A stretch of DNA of 64,000 bases from an uncultured Lachnoclostridium sp. (GTDB lineage: Bacteria > Bacillota > Clostridia > Lachnospirales > Lachnospiraceae): contig CAJMFH010000001.1 of assembly GCA_905212635.1 (NCBI GenBank), positions 62,001-126,000 on the forward strand, read 5' to 3'. Numbering within the stretch: the stretch's first letter is position 1; each line of letters begins with the position of its first letter. Positions 52,281-62,387 of the stretch are shown one piece after another. Both the position numbers and the translations under genes were made by a program. The notes under the pieces were generated by a model. It did not search any database and had not been told where the DNA came from. It saw nothing but the letters and a program-made list of their open reading frames with translations.

Positions 52281-52455
52281 TTTTCACTAGAATAATGATT
52301 GTATTTTATAAAAGAGTTCTGCGGCACATGGATTATAAGTGCGCCGGTATGAGGCACTGGTATTTTCAGTGTCCATACCGCTGCGTACTTATTATAGCGC
52401 GAGCGTCCATGTAAGCAGAACTCTTTATAAAATGCATTTTTTATTCCAGTGAAAA
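52281..52455. repeat. 175-bp near-perfect palindromic element (MITE-like or structured RNA)
   Basis: The outer arms TTTTCACTAGAATAA and TTATTCCAGTGAAAA pair with one mismatch. Next inward, TTTTATAAAAGAGTTCTGC (52304-52322) pairs with the segment at 52415-52432 with one bulge. Then ACATGGA pairs with TCCATGT, ATAAGT with ACTTAT, CGGTATG with CATACCG, and CACTG with CAGTG around a 7-base loop (TATTTTC region near 52361). The whole element therefore folds into a single long hairpin. It has no room for a protein. It lies between the convergent ends of lexA and polC and could act as a two-way terminator. Confidence 0.82.
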
Positions 52456-52461
52456 TCACGT

Positions 52462-55400
52462 TTATGCCATAAAATCCAGCAGCGACATCTGGTCTGTCTC
52501 CGGAAGATCTCCCAGAATTCCCATCTCTGCCATCTTTTCTACAACCGTTCCGGATATTTTTGCACGCAGTTTGAAATTCTCACGGGAAGAAAATGGTCCG
52601 TGTTTTGCTGCTTCAACAACACCTTCTGCCGCTTTTCCACCCATTCCGTCAATGGTACTGAGCGCCGGCATCAGTTTTCCGTCGATTACCTGAAAATGAT
52701 TTGCTTTCGCACGGAAGATATCGATCGGCATAAATTCAAACCCTCTCGCATACATCTCCTGTACAATCTTCATATCGTTATAACTATCCTGTTCTTTTTT
52801 CGACAATTCATTATAACGTTTCTTGTAATCACGCATCGTCGCTTCCAGCTTCTCTTTGCCCTGACACATCAACTGATAATCAAATGCTTTCGCACGGATA
52901 CTGAAAAATGCCGCATAATATGCCAGCGGATAAAATACTTTAAAATACGCGATACGAAATGCCATCATGACATAAGCGACCGCATGCGCCTTCGGGAACA
53001 TGTATTTGATCCGCTTACAGGATTCGATATACCAGTCCTCGACACCGGCTTCCCGCATCGCCTTTTCCATATCTTCGGTCAGTCCTTTTCCCTTACGGAC
53101 ACTTTCCATGATCTTAAATGCCAGACCATTTTCAACTCCGGTATGGATCAGATAGGTCATAATATCATCACGGGTACAAATGGCGGTAGAAAGGGTACAA
53201 TTTCCTTCCTTAATAAAATACTGTGCATTGTTCAACCAAACGTCCGTACCATGTGACAATCCGGAAATTCGCACCAGATCCGAAAAATTCTTTGGCTTTG
53301 TATCGCGAAGCATCTGCATAACGAAATCCGTTCCGAATTCCGGGATACCAAGACTTCCCAGATCGCATCCCATCAACTCTTCCGGTGTGACACCAAGTGC
53401 CGATGTATTGGCAAACAAGGACAAAACTTCCTGGTTGTCCAAAGAAATGGTTTTAGCATCAATTCCCGTCAAATCTTCGAGCATACGAATCATGGTCGGA
53501 TCATCGTGTCCGAGTATGTCAAGTTTCAATAAGTTATGGTCGATGGAGTGATAATCAAAATGTGTCGTAATGATCGGCGTATTCTGATCGTTTGCCGGAT
53601 GCTGCACCGGGGTAAACGTATAGATTTCCCAGCCAAACGGAAGTACAATGATTCCGCCCGGATGCTGTCCGGTTGAACGCCGGATTCCTACACATCCCTC
53701 AATGATTCGCTCAATTTCCTCATTTCTTTTATGCTGTCCACGTTCTTCAAAATAGTTTTTAACATATCCATATGCTGTTTTATCTGCCAGCGTCGCGATT
53801 GTTCCGGCTCGGAATGTCTGACCTGCTCCAAAAATAACTTCCGTATACGCATGAGCTTTACTCTGATATTCTCCAGAGAAATTTAAGTCAATATCCGGCT
53901 CTTTGTCTCCGTAAAATCCAAGGAAAGTTTCAAATGGGATATCGTGCCCCTCCTGAATCAGCTGTTCCCCACAGTTTGGACACTTCTTCGGCGGCATATC
54001 ACATCCGGAACTTCCGGCATATTTTTTTACCTCATCCGAATCAAAATCCACATAGTGACACTTTTTACAGTAATAATGCGCCGGCAGCGGATTTACCTCG
54101 GTAATACCGGACATTGTCGCTACAAACGACGATCCTACCGATCCACGTGACCCCACCAGATACCCATCTTCATTTGATTTCCATACTAATTTCTGCGCAA
54201 TAATATACATTACGGCAAACCCGTTTTTAATGATCGAATCCAATTCATGATCCAGGCGGTTCTTAACCTGTGGCGGCAAAGGATCCCCGTACATACTGAT
54301 TGCCTTATTATAGCAAATGTTCGTCAGCATCTCATCGGACTTTGGAATGACCGGCGGACACTTGTCCGGATAAACCGGTGACATTTTCTCAATCCTGTCC
54401 GCAATCAGATTCGTATTTGTAACGACGACTTCATACGCTTTTTCTTCGCCAAGATAGGAAAATTCTTCCAGCATCTCTTCCGTCGTACGAAGATAAAGCG
54501 GTGGCTGGTCATCCGCATCTTTCATCTTTTTTCCGGCAAATATGATCTTCCGGTAAATTTCATCTTCCGGATCCAGGAAATGCACATCACACGTCGCGCA
54601 GACCGGTTTATTGTATTTTTCACCAAGCGCCACAATTTTGCGGTTCATATCTTTCAGGTCTTCAAAACTGTGAATATTTTCCACACGTTCGCTCTCAATC
54701 ATAAATTTGTTATTTCCAATTGGCTGGATTTCCAGATAATCATAAAAATCAACCAATTCTTTAATCCGGCTTTCCGGTGCTTCATCCAAAAGTGCGCGGT
54801 ATAATTCCCCGGCTTCGCAGGCAGATCCGATAATCAGTCCATCGCGGTACTTCAAAAACATACTTTTCGGCACTCTCGGCTTCCGGTAAAAATAATCAAG
54901 ATGTCCCATGGACACCAAACGGTAAAGATTAATTCTTCCCGTCTCATTTGCCGCAAGAATGATCGCATGAAAATACGGTTTCTTTTTCACAATATCCGCG
55001 GAGCCATTAGCAAAATCTGCCACTCCCTTTAAGGTATGTAATCCTTTTTCTTCTAACATTTCCACAAATTTTTCAAAGATTTCCGCCGTTGCACCGGCAT
55101 CGTCTACCGCTCGGTGATGATTTTCCAGTGAAATCTTCAATTTCTTTGCAATATTATCCAGTTTGTATTTGGCAAGCTCCGGAAAAAGCACACGGGCAAG
55201 ACCTACGGTATCCACAACGGTAAAATCGGTCTCCATTCCCTGTTCTTTCGCTTTTTGACGGATAAATCCGTGATCGAACCCTGCATTGTGCGCCACCAGC
55301 GCATTATCGCCGATAAATTCAAGAAACTCCGGAAGCACTTTTTCAATAATCGGCGCATCTTTTACCATATCATCCGTAATGGAAGTAAGCTCCGTGATCC

Positions 55401-56826
55401 GCTCCGGGATTTTCCGTTCGGGATTTACAAAGGTACTGTATTTTTCGCAAATTTTTCCATTTTTTACCCGAACCGCACCAATTTCGATAATCTTATCATT
55501 TTCGGACGAAAATCCGGTTGTTTCAAGGTCAAATACGACATACTCATCGCGCAGATTCTGCCCTTTTTCGTTATCAACGGCAAGGTCATTCAAATCATCG
55601 ACCAGATATGCCTCACAGCCATAGATCACTTTAAACGGATCATCTTCCGGAAGTTTTAATCCCTCCAGCGCATGATTGGCATCCGGAAATGCCTGCACGA
55701 CACCGTGATCCGTAATGGCTACCGCCGGGTGTCCCCACTGGTGTGCACGGCGTACCAGCTGATCCACATGCGTGATTCCATCCATATCACTCATCTGTGT
55801 ATGAGCATGAAGTTCCACTCGTTTGACCGGCGCATGATCTTCTCTTCCAACGCGGAATCCTTCAATCTCCTTCATTCCCATAATACTTCCGATCCGGATC
55901 TCCTTATCATAAGAATCGAGACTTGCGACCCCTTTTACACGAATAAAATTCCCTTTTTTTACCATATCAAAAAAATTGGTCTCTGTAATCTGCTCATTTT
56001 TGATAAATACTTTACAGACGATCGTATCGGTATAATCCGTGATGGCAAAGGTAACAATCTGTTTTTCTCCTTTGATCTCGCGGCTTTCCACTTTTCGTAT
56101 CATACCATCGATAACAACTTCTCCGATCTCATCCTGAATCTCTTTGATCGGTACAATGGTTCCCTCGCAGTTTCTGCCATAAAATACATCGACATCCCGC
56201 ATATTCTTTTTGCGGTATACATTCTTTTTCGTTTCCCGTTTGACTTTCGGGGCAGCCGGTTCTTCCTTTTTTGGTGCTTCCTGCCGTCTAACGACAAACG
56301 TCTCCGTTTCTTCCATTTTCTTGCGTTCATATTCCTTAAAACGAAATTCAATGGTGATGTCTTTTCCAAAGCGCGTCAAAAATAAGGCGTGGAACCAATC
56401 CTGCACCTGTTCCGCACGCCTTCTAGCCAAAAACGAATCTCCACATGTGATGTACAGGGAATCCCCCTCACATTCAAATGGTTCCTCGCAAAATTCAATG
56501 GCATCTACATAATCAATCTCCCGGAGTTCCTGTTTGATATCCCGCTCCGTCCGCTCCAAAATCTGGGATAACGAAAGCTTTCCCAGATCCGGATACTGCA
56601 TCTGAATCTGCGGATGAAACCCCATCGGACGAAAAATCTGCTTATACAATTGCTGCTCCATCTGATGGATCTCGCGGTATGGCATCCATTCTCCATTCTG
56701 GCAGTATACAAAAACCATATTTTTCGACCGGGAGGCACTAATACGTTCTACCATGACCGATTCATATGTTGTTTTCAATTTATCTTTGCAATCAAGTTTT
56801 GAAAATGCACTCAAAAACTTTTCCAT
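52462..56826 (-). CDS. polC: DNA polymerase III alpha subunit, PolC type
   Basis: PolC is the replicative polymerase of low-GC Gram-positive bacteria, with built-in proofreading. The 1454-residue protein shows, in order, an N-terminal domain, an OB fold (about 225-310), a PHP domain beginning VELHAHTQMSDMDGITHVDQ, the DEDD exonuclease inserted in it (YVVFDLETTGFSSENDKIIEIGAV, and HNAGFDHGFI), and the polymerase core with the catalytic acidic motif DKEPDIDLNFSGEYQ and TGQHPGGIIVLP. The Cys cluster (CKKCHY and CPNCGEQ) is the PolC zinc-binding element. Length and order are standard. It follows ispG in a shared operon. Confidence 0.98.
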   Translation of the reverse strand: MEKFLSAFSKLDCKDKLKTTYESVMVERISASRSKNMVFVYCQNGEWMPYREIHQMEQQLYKQIFRPMGFHPQIQMQYPDLGKLSLSQILERTERDIKQELREIDYVDAIEFCEEPFECEGDSLYITCGDSFLARRRAEQVQDWFHALFLTRFGKDITIEFRFKEYERKKMEETETFVVRRQEAPKKEEPAAPKVKRETKKNVYRKKNMRDVDVFYGRNCEGTIVPIKEIQDEIGEVVIDGMIRKVESREIKGEKQIVTFAITDYTDTIVCKVFIKNEQITETNFFDMVKKGNFIRVKGVASLDSYDKEIRIGSIMGMKEIEGFRVGREDHAPVKRVELHAHTQMSDMDGITHVDQLVRRAHQWGHPAVAITDHGVVQAFPDANHALEGLKLPEDDPFKVIYGCEAYLVDDLNDLAVDNEKGQNLRDEYVVFDLETTGFSSENDKIIEIGAVRVKNGKICEKYSTFVNPERKIPERITELTSITDDMVKDAPIIEKVLPEFLEFIGDNALVAHNAGFDHGFIRQKAKEQGMETDFTVVDTVGLARVLFPELAKYKLDNIAKKLKISLENHHRAVDDAGATAEIFEKFVEMLEEKGLHTLKGVADFANGSADIVKKKPYFHAIILAANETGRINLYRLVSMGHLDYFYRKPRVPKSMFLKYRDGLIIGSACEAGELYRALLDEAPESRIKELVDFYDYLEIQPIGNNKFMIESERVENIHSFEDLKDMNRKIVALGEKYNKPVCATCDVHFLDPEDEIYRKIIFAGKKMKDADDQPPLYLRTTEEMLEEFSYLGEEKAYEVVVTNTNLIADRIEKMSPVYPDKCPPVIPKSDEMLTNICYNKAISMYGDPLPPQVKNRLDHELDSIIKNGFAVMYIIAQKLVWKSNEDGYLVGSRGSVGSSFVATMSGITEVNPLPAHYYCKKCHYVDFDSDEVKKYAGSSGCDMPPKKCPNCGEQLIQEGHDIPFETFLGFYGDKEPDIDLNFSGEYQSKAHAYTEVIFGAGQTFRAGTIATLADKTAYGYVKNYFEERGQHKRNEEIERIIEGCVGIRRSTGQHPGGIIVLPFGWEIYTFTPVQHPANDQNTPIITTHFDYHSIDHNLLKLDILGHDDPTMIRMLEDLTGIDAKTISLDNQEVLSLFANTSALGVTPEELMGCDLGSLGIPEFGTDFVMQMLRDTKPKNFSDLVRISGLSHGTDVWLNNAQYFIKEGNCTLSTAICTRDDIMTYLIHTGVENGLAFKIMESVRKGKGLTEDMEKAMREAGVEDWYIESCKRIKYMFPKAHAVAYVMMAFRIAYFKVFYPLAYYAAFFSIRAKAFDYQLMCQGKEKLEATMRDYKKRYNELSKKEQDSYNDMKIVQEMYARGFEFMPIDIFRAKANHFQVIDGKLMPALSTIDGMGGKAAEGVVEAAKHGPFSSRENFKLRAKISGTVVEKMAEMGILGDLPETDQMSLLDFMA

Positions 56827-56860
56827 CGTTCCCTCTCCTATCTCTCTGAGTCATTAGAAA

Positions 56861-57910
56861 TTATTTCCAGTTTTCAAGTTCTTCCCGTAACGCATCTAGC
56901 AATTCGGATTCCGGCATTTTTCGGACAATCTCTCCCTTTTTAATCAAAAGTCCTTCGCCTTTTCCACCGGCAATTCCGATATCTGCTTCTCTTGCTTCGC
57001 CGGGTCCGTTTACAACACATCCCATAACTGCCACTTTAAGATCGAGGTCAAAATCCGCAACCATTTTTTCTACTTTTGTAGCAAGTCCGATCAGATCAAT
57101 CTGGGTACGTCCACATGTCGGGCAGGAAACGACACTGATACCGCCCTTTTTCAGTCCCAGTGATTTTAAGATCACATTGGCGGCACGAACTTCTTCGACC
57201 GGATCTCCTGTCAGAGAAACACGAATCGTATCTCCGATTCCCTGATATAAAATATTTCCAATGCCAACCGCCGATTTTAAGCCGCCGGTAAATACCGTTC
57301 CGGATTCCGTAATTCCTACGTGCAATGGATAATCCGTTTTTTCACGGATACACTCGTGGGCTTTGATCCCGTTTAAAACATCAGAAGATTTGATACTGAT
57401 GACAAGATTTTCATATCCCATTTCTTCAATGATATGTACCTTGTCAAGAGCACTCTCTACAAGGGCTTCCGGTGTCACTCCTCCATATTTTTCCAACAAA
57501 TGTTTTTCCAGAGAACCGCTGTTTACTCCGACACGGATCGGTACTTCATGCTCTCTGCACGTATCTACAACTGCCTGAATACGCGGCCTGTCTCCGATAT
57601 TTCCGGGATTGATACGGATTTTGTCCGCCCCGTTTTTCACCGCCTCAATTGCCAGCCGGTAGTCAAAATGAATATCTGCAACAAGAGGAATGGAAATCTG
57701 TTTTTTAATCTCTGAAATTGCTTTTGCTGCCTCCATCGTCGGCACTGCCACACGAATGATATCACATCCTGCCACTGTCAGTTCGCGGATCTGGCGCACA
57801 GTCGCTTCCACATCCTCTGTCTTTGTATTTGTCATTGACTGGATGGCAATCGGATTCTCCCCTCCGATCGTCACAGATCCAATTTTAATCTCTCTCGTTT
57901 TCATCCGCAT
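56861..57910 (-). CDS. ispG: 4-hydroxy-3-methylbut-2-enyl diphosphate synthase IspG
   Basis: IspG is a [4Fe-4S] enzyme of the MEP isoprenoid pathway that converts MEcPP to HMBPP. The 349-residue protein has the TIM-barrel part (MTNTKTEDVEATVRQIRELTVAGCDIIRV, PLVADIHFDYRLAIEA, KIRINPGNIG) and cluster ligands in VVSCPTCGRTQIDL and VAVMGCVVNGPGEA. It is in one run with dxr and rseP, placing two MEP-pathway genes together. Confidence 0.97.
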   Translation of the reverse strand: MRMKTREIKIGSVTIGGENPIAIQSMTNTKTEDVEATVRQIRELTVAGCDIIRVAVPTMEAAKAISEIKKQISIPLVADIHFDYRLAIEAVKNGADKIRINPGNIGDRPRIQAVVDTCREHEVPIRVGVNSGSLEKHLLEKYGGVTPEALVESALDKVHIIEEMGYENLVISIKSSDVLNGIKAHECIREKTDYPLHVGITESGTVFTGGLKSAVGIGNILYQGIGDTIRVSLTGDPVEEVRAANVILKSLGLKKGGISVVSCPTCGRTQIDLIGLATKVEKMVADFDLDLKVAVMGCVVNGPGEAREADIGIAGGKGEGLLIKKGEIVRKMPESELLDALREELENWK

Positions 57911-57925
57911 TTTTCTGCACCTTCT

Positions 57926-59050
57926 TTAATGGATTATTTTCAAAATATCATTGGCAAGGATGACTACCATCAGCCCCATGAGCAGCATAAATCCGCCAAC
58001 ATTCACATAATTTTCAAATTTTTCCGGCAGCGGTTTTCTTCGGATTCCCTCAATGATCAAAAACAACAGCCGTCCACCGTCCAATGCCGGGATTGGAAGC
58101 AGGTTCATCACACCAAGGTTTGCCGTCAGCATAATACCAAAACTTAAAATATTTAAAACAACGTATTTGATGCCATCCGCTTTACTTTCCTGTACCACAT
58201 TGCCAACTGCCTGAACAATCCCTACCGGACCGGATACATCTTTGGCACTGACACGGCCCTTGATCATCTCACCGAGGCTTTCTATTGTTGTACAGATCCA
58301 GAATTTAACCTCATAAGCAGAATACTTAATAAGATTCAATCCACCAATCCGTTCTCTCGTACCATAGGCAAATCCCATGCGGTAACTTTCATTTCCCTTG
58401 TCATCTTTTACCAGTTTTGGAGTTACCGTCTGTGTAATCTCCTCTCCGTTTCGATCCATCGTAATCGTGACCGGTGCATCGGAAAGTGGATGAAACATGA
58501 GATAATAACTCAGTTCACGATTGACAACAATATGCTTGCCGTCAAATTCTTTTATGACATCGCCATCCTGAAATCCCGCTTCTGCCATCGGCATCCCTGC
58601 CTCAAGATTGGAAATCTCTGCCTTATCGTAGCCTGCCATCCCAAGTAGGATCAGCGCCAGCACAAACGCAAGGATAAAATTGAAAAACGGACCAGCAAAA
58701 ATGACTGCCATACGCGCCAGCACACTCTTTTTTCCAAAAGCGCGGTCATCCTCAATATTCTCCATTTCTCCAAGCATCATACAGGAACCACCGAATGGAA
58801 GAATTTTCCAGGAATACAGCGTATGATCTTTGAATTCTTCGTGCTCTTCAAAATAATTGGTCGATCCAAAAAATTTTACACGATTTCCCTTATCTGTTTT
58901 TGCAAAAGAAATGATTCGCGGCCCCATTCCCAAGGAAAACTCAATCACGCCGACTTTATTTGCTTTTGCTACTAAAAAATGTCCCAATTCATGAAATAAT
59001 ATAATCGCACTAAACAAAAGAATGGCGATTAAAATATTACTGATTCCCAT
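57926..59050 (-). CDS. rseP: Site-2 zinc metalloprotease RseP
   Basis: This intramembrane protease cleaves membrane-bound regulators or remnant signal peptides. The 374-residue protein has the HELGH zinc motif in the first membrane helix (FHELGHFLVAKANKVGV), a PDZ domain (about 165-250), and the LDG motif NLLPIPALDGGRLLFLIIEGI. The start at 59050 is favoured by GAGG upstream; a second ATG at 59062 lacks such a site. It lies between dxr and ispG, a common Firmicutes order. Confidence 0.95.
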   Translation of the reverse strand: MGISNILIAILLFSAIILFHELGHFLVAKANKVGVIEFSLGMGPRIISFAKTDKGNRVKFFGSTNYFEEHEEFKDHTLYSWKILPFGGSCMMLGEMENIEDDRAFGKKSVLARMAVIFAGPFFNFILAFVLALILLGMAGYDKAEISNLEAGMPMAEAGFQDGDVIKEFDGKHIVVNRELSYYLMFHPLSDAPVTITMDRNGEEITQTVTPKLVKDDKGNESYRMGFAYGTRERIGGLNLIKYSAYEVKFWICTTIESLGEMIKGRVSAKDVSGPVGIVQAVGNVVQESKADGIKYVVLNILSFGIMLTANLGVMNLLPIPALDGGRLLFLIIEGIRRKPLPEKFENYVNVGGFMLLMGLMVVILANDILKIIH

Positions 59051-59067
59051 AGTCAACCTCATTTCTA

Positions 59068-60231
59068 TTATTTGATAATGTTACGATCCTTTTCTAACAA
59101 AGTATATGTTTCCTGCTCTGTTTTCAGTATCTCTTCCAATGCCGGATTTTGAATAACCGAATGATGCTCCATCGCATATTCGATCCACCGGTAAATATCC
59201 GTAAAAGAGATTTCACGGTTTAAAAATTTTGCCACCGCATATTCATTGGCAGCATTCATAACCGTTGTCATCGAACCGCCTCTGCGAAATGCCTCCGAAG
59301 CCAGCTCGATCCCGCGGAGTGCCGGATTCGGCTTTGCAAAATGAATGCTCTGCAACTGTTCAAAGTGCAGACGTTCACCGCCAAGAAAGGCACGCTTTGG
59401 ATAAAACATAGCATATTGAATTGGCAATTTCATGTCAGGAGTTCCCATCTGCGCGATCACCGCACCGTCCTGAAACTGTACCATCGAATGGATCACACTG
59501 TCCGGCTGTACCAGAACATGAATCTTTTCAATCGGCACCTGAAACAGCCAGCAGGCTTCAATAATCTCCAGTCCCTTATTGATCATGGTAGCAGAATCAA
59601 TGGTAATTTTTTTCCCCATTGACCAGTTTGGATGCGCAAGCGCCTGATCTACCGTCACATCTGCAAGCTGTGCGCCGGTCAGATCACGAAACGGTCCGCC
59701 CGATGCGGTCAGTAAGATCTCTTCAATCTCATCGTGGGCACCACTTTGCAGACATTGAAAAATGGCGGAATGCTCACTGTCAACCGGATACAGATTTACC
59801 TGATATCGGTTTTTGTAATCCATGATCAAATGTCCCGCCGTCACTAAAGTCTCTTTATTTGCAAGTGCAATCTCTTTTTTCTTCTGAATGGCTTTTATTA
59901 CCGGCTGCAAACCGATCATGCCAACCATCGCTGCCACCACAAGATCCACTTCCGCATGTGTTGCACAGGCAACGAATCCATCCATCTCTGCTGTTATTTC
60001 CGGTTCTTCTATTCCCTTTTCTTTTAATCTCTGTTTTAATTTATGAGTGCCTTCCACAGATTTTACCGCCACGATCTGCGGATGAAATTCGGCAATCTGG
60101 TCCGCCAATCGTGTAATATTATCTCCTGCGGTAAGGGCAGTCACCTGAAACTCTGACCGGTTTCCCCGAACCACTTCCAAAGTCTGCGTTCCGATCGACC
60201 CGGTCGAACCAAGAATACACAGTCGTTTCAT
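59068..60231 (-). CDS. dxr: 1-deoxy-D-xylulose 5-phosphate reductoisomerase
   Basis: Dxr makes MEP from DXP with NADPH, the first committed step of the MEP pathway. The 387-residue protein has the NADPH fold LGSTGSIGTQTLEV, LANKETLVTAGH, the metal and substrate site VDSEHSAIFQCLQ and LTASGGPFRDL, and the conserved HPNWSMGKKITIDSATMINKGLEIIEA. It follows cdsA and precedes rseP. Confidence 0.97.
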   Translation of the reverse strand: MKRLCILGSTGSIGTQTLEVVRGNRSEFQVTALTAGDNITRLADQIAEFHPQIVAVKSVEGTHKLKQRLKEKGIEEPEITAEMDGFVACATHAEVDLVVAAMVGMIGLQPVIKAIQKKKEIALANKETLVTAGHLIMDYKNRYQVNLYPVDSEHSAIFQCLQSGAHDEIEEILLTASGGPFRDLTGAQLADVTVDQALAHPNWSMGKKITIDSATMINKGLEIIEACWLFQVPIEKIHVLVQPDSVIHSMVQFQDGAVIAQMGTPDMKLPIQYAMFYPKRAFLGGERLHFEQLQSIHFAKPNPALRGIELASEAFRRGGSMTTVMNAANEYAVAKFLNREISFTDIYRWIEYAMEHHSVIQNPALEEILKTEQETYTLLEKDRNIIK

Positions 60232-60249
60232 CGTTTTTTCCTCCCTTAT

Positions 60250-61056
60250 TTAAACAATAAATAATAGTATAATGTAATATACCAGCGGTGCAGTAAAAAG
60301 AATACTGTCAAATCGATCCATGATCCCTCCATGTCCCGGAATCAGGTTACTGTAATCTTTAATGCCATAATTTCTCTTGATCGCAGATGCCGCCAGATCT
60401 CCGATCTGTGAAACAATCGAACAAACCGCTCCGCATATGAGTAAGAGAATGTGTTCATTTACACCAAGCAGTGTATCCACTCCCTCCGGAAGGAAAAAGG
60501 AATATACCAAGGCAAGTAATGCAGTCCCCACTACCCCACCGATACAGCCTTCGATGGTTTTCTTGGGACTCAGTTCCGAAAAATGGTGTCTGCCAATGAG
60601 CATTCCGGTAAGATATGCAAATGTATCAGAACCGGAAGCCCCGATAATAACCAGCCACACAAACCAGTTGCCATATGGCAGTTCACGGGTCTGATAAACA
60701 AAAGAGATCAATACAGCCACATAAACCATCGGTAAAAATGCCAGTCCAACCTGCTTGGCATCGTATTTGGGATAGGAAAACACATAGCTTGTTAAAAGCA
60801 GGATCAGCATAAGTACGATCCAAAGCGTAAAATACTGTTGTTTTTCCAAATATAGCATGACATAATAGCTGGCAGTGGCAAAATAACTCACTGCTCCCAA
60901 TGGGGTTTTATGCAGGGAATCGACTTTTAATATTTCGTAAGTCCCTCCGATCGCAACAACCGCACTGGCTGCCAGCAAAAAATCGCCTCCTGTTACAAGT
61001 GCGATTCCTGCAAATGCCAATAGTATGACTGCACTGATAAATCTCTTGACAAACAT
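60250..61056 (-). CDS. cdsA: Phosphatidate cytidylyltransferase
   Basis: CdsA makes CDP-diacylglycerol, the precursor of all phospholipids. The 268-residue membrane protein has about eight hydrophobic segments and the signature SAIKRNYGIKDYSNLIPGHGGIMDRFDS near the C-terminus. It lies downstream of uppS, a conserved pairing. Confidence 0.95.
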   Translation of the reverse strand: MFVKRFISAVILLAFAGIALVTGGDFLLAASAVVAIGGTYEILKVDSLHKTPLGAVSYFATASYYVMLYLEKQQYFTLWIVLMLILLLTSYVFSYPKYDAKQVGLAFLPMVYVAVLISFVYQTRELPYGNWFVWLVIIGASGSDTFAYLTGMLIGRHHFSELSPKKTIEGCIGGVVGTALLALVYSFFLPEGVDTLLGVNEHILLLICGAVCSIVSQIGDLAASAIKRNYGIKDYSNLIPGHGGIMDRFDSILFTAPLVYYIILLFIV

Positions 61057-61077
61057 AATGAAACTCCATTCAACTCT

Positions 61078-61794
61078 TTATTTTACTCCGCCAAACCTGC
61101 GGTCTCTCTTATTATAATAGGCAATTGCCTTTTCCAGTTCTTTTTTGTTGAAATCCGGCCAAAGCACATCCGTAAAATAAAACTCGGTATAAGCTAACTG
61201 CCATAAAAGAAAGTTTGATAAGCGTTCTTCGCCGCTCGTGCGGATCAGCAGATCCGGATCCGGGATTCCTCTCGTATCCAGCTGTGCTGCAAATACTTCT
61301 TCTGTAATCTGTTCCGGAGCCAGTTCTCCGTCTTTTGCCTCTTTTGCCACCTTCCGGATCGCACGAAGCATCTCATCCCGGCTTCCGTAATTTAACGCTA
61401 CCTGAAAATGCAGACCGGTATTGTTTTTGGAAACTTCTTCCAATTCCAAAATACTCTGTTTCAGGTCGTCCTCTAACGGAGTAATGTCTCCAAGCACACG
61501 GACACACATATTGTTTTTGGTACTTCGTTTGATGCAGTCTTTCAGATACCGGCGGAGCAGTTTCATAAGAGCATCCACTTCATCCTGCGGGCGTTTCCAG
61601 TTTTCCGTAGAAAACGCATATACCGTCAGGTATTTAATCCCCAGATTCCAGGCGTCTTCACAGATCTGTTCCACGGTCTGGCTTCCCGCAACATGTCCTG
61701 CCTTTCTCGGAAGCAGACGCTTTTTTGCCCAGCGTCCGTTTCCGTCTAAGATAATGGCTACATGTTCCGGCACCTGTAACTTTGTCTCACTCAT
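61078..61794 (-). CDS. uppS: Undecaprenyl diphosphate synthase (isoprenyl transferase)
   Basis: UppS condenses IPP units into the C55 lipid carrier of wall synthesis. The 238-residue cis-prenyltransferase has the catalytic Asp motif VAIILDGNGRWAKKRLLPRKAGH, the YAFSTENWKRPQDEVDALM segment, and LLIRTSGEERLSNFLLWQLAYTEFYF with WPDF. The start at 61794 has AAGGAG upstream. It joins the MEP genes and cdsA in one operon of lipid supply. Confidence 0.97.
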   Translation of the reverse strand: MSETKLQVPEHVAIILDGNGRWAKKRLLPRKAGHVAGSQTVEQICEDAWNLGIKYLTVYAFSTENWKRPQDEVDALMKLLRRYLKDCIKRSTKNNMCVRVLGDITPLEDDLKQSILELEEVSKNNTGLHFQVALNYGSRDEMLRAIRKVAKEAKDGELAPEQITEEVFAAQLDTRGIPDPDLLIRTSGEERLSNFLLWQLAYTEFYFTDVLWPDFNKKELEKAIAYYNKRDRRFGGVK

Positions 61795-61805
61795 AGACAA
61801 CTCCT

Positions 61806-62354
61806 TTATACCGTCATTACTTCGGTTGATTTTGCCTCAATCGCATCATCAATCTTCGCAACAAATTTATCGGTCAGTTTCTGGATCTTATCTTCTAACT
61901 GTTTCTGCTCATCCTCAGAAATCTCATTTGCCTTATTTTCCTTTTTAATCGTGTCATTGGCATCACGACGTACATTACGGACAGCCACTTTGGCATTTTC
62001 GCCCTTTTTCTTTACATCTTTTACTAATTCCTTACGGCGCTCTTCGGTGAGTTCCGGAAATACCAGACGGATTACCTTTCCATCATTTGCCGGCGTTAAT
62101 CCGATATCGGATGCGAGAATTGCTTTCTCGATATCTTTGATCAAACTTGCTTCCCATGGCTGAATCTGGATCATACGTGCTTCCGGTACAGAGATGTTTG
62201 CCACGCTCTGTAAAGAAGATGGTGTTCCATAATAATCCACCTGAATTTTGTCCAAAATATGCGGATTGGCACGTCCGGCACGAATGGAAACATACTCTTC
62301 CTGCAAATTTGATAATGTCTTTTCCATTTTGTCTTCATATACTTTAATATCCAT
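61806..62354 (-). CDS. frr: Ribosome recycling factor
   Basis: RRF splits post-termination ribosomes together with EF-G. The 182-residue protein starts DIKVYEDKMEKTLSNLQEEYVSIRAGRANPHILDKI and has SVPEARMIQIQPWEASLIKDIEKAI and the LTEERRKELVKDVKKKGENAKVAVRNVRRDAND helix, all standard. It lies between pyrH and uppS. Confidence 0.98.
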   Translation of the reverse strand: MDIKVYEDKMEKTLSNLQEEYVSIRAGRANPHILDKIQVDYYGTPSSLQSVANISVPEARMIQIQPWEASLIKDIEKAILASDIGLTPANDGKVIRLVFPELTEERRKELVKDVKKKGENAKVAVRNVRRDANDTIKKENKANEISEDEQKQLEDKIQKLTDKFVAKIDDAIEAKSTEVMTV

Positions 62355-62387
62355 TTTTAATATCCTCTCTTTGTCTCATTTTCTAAC

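Noticed and set aside
52281..52455. Integron attC site
   Set aside because: The fold is long and palindromic, but there is no RYYYAAC/GTTRRRY pair, no cassette and no integron integrase nearby.
55672..56385. Long + strand open frame opposite polC
   Set aside because: It is a shadow of the strongly conserved PolC frame.
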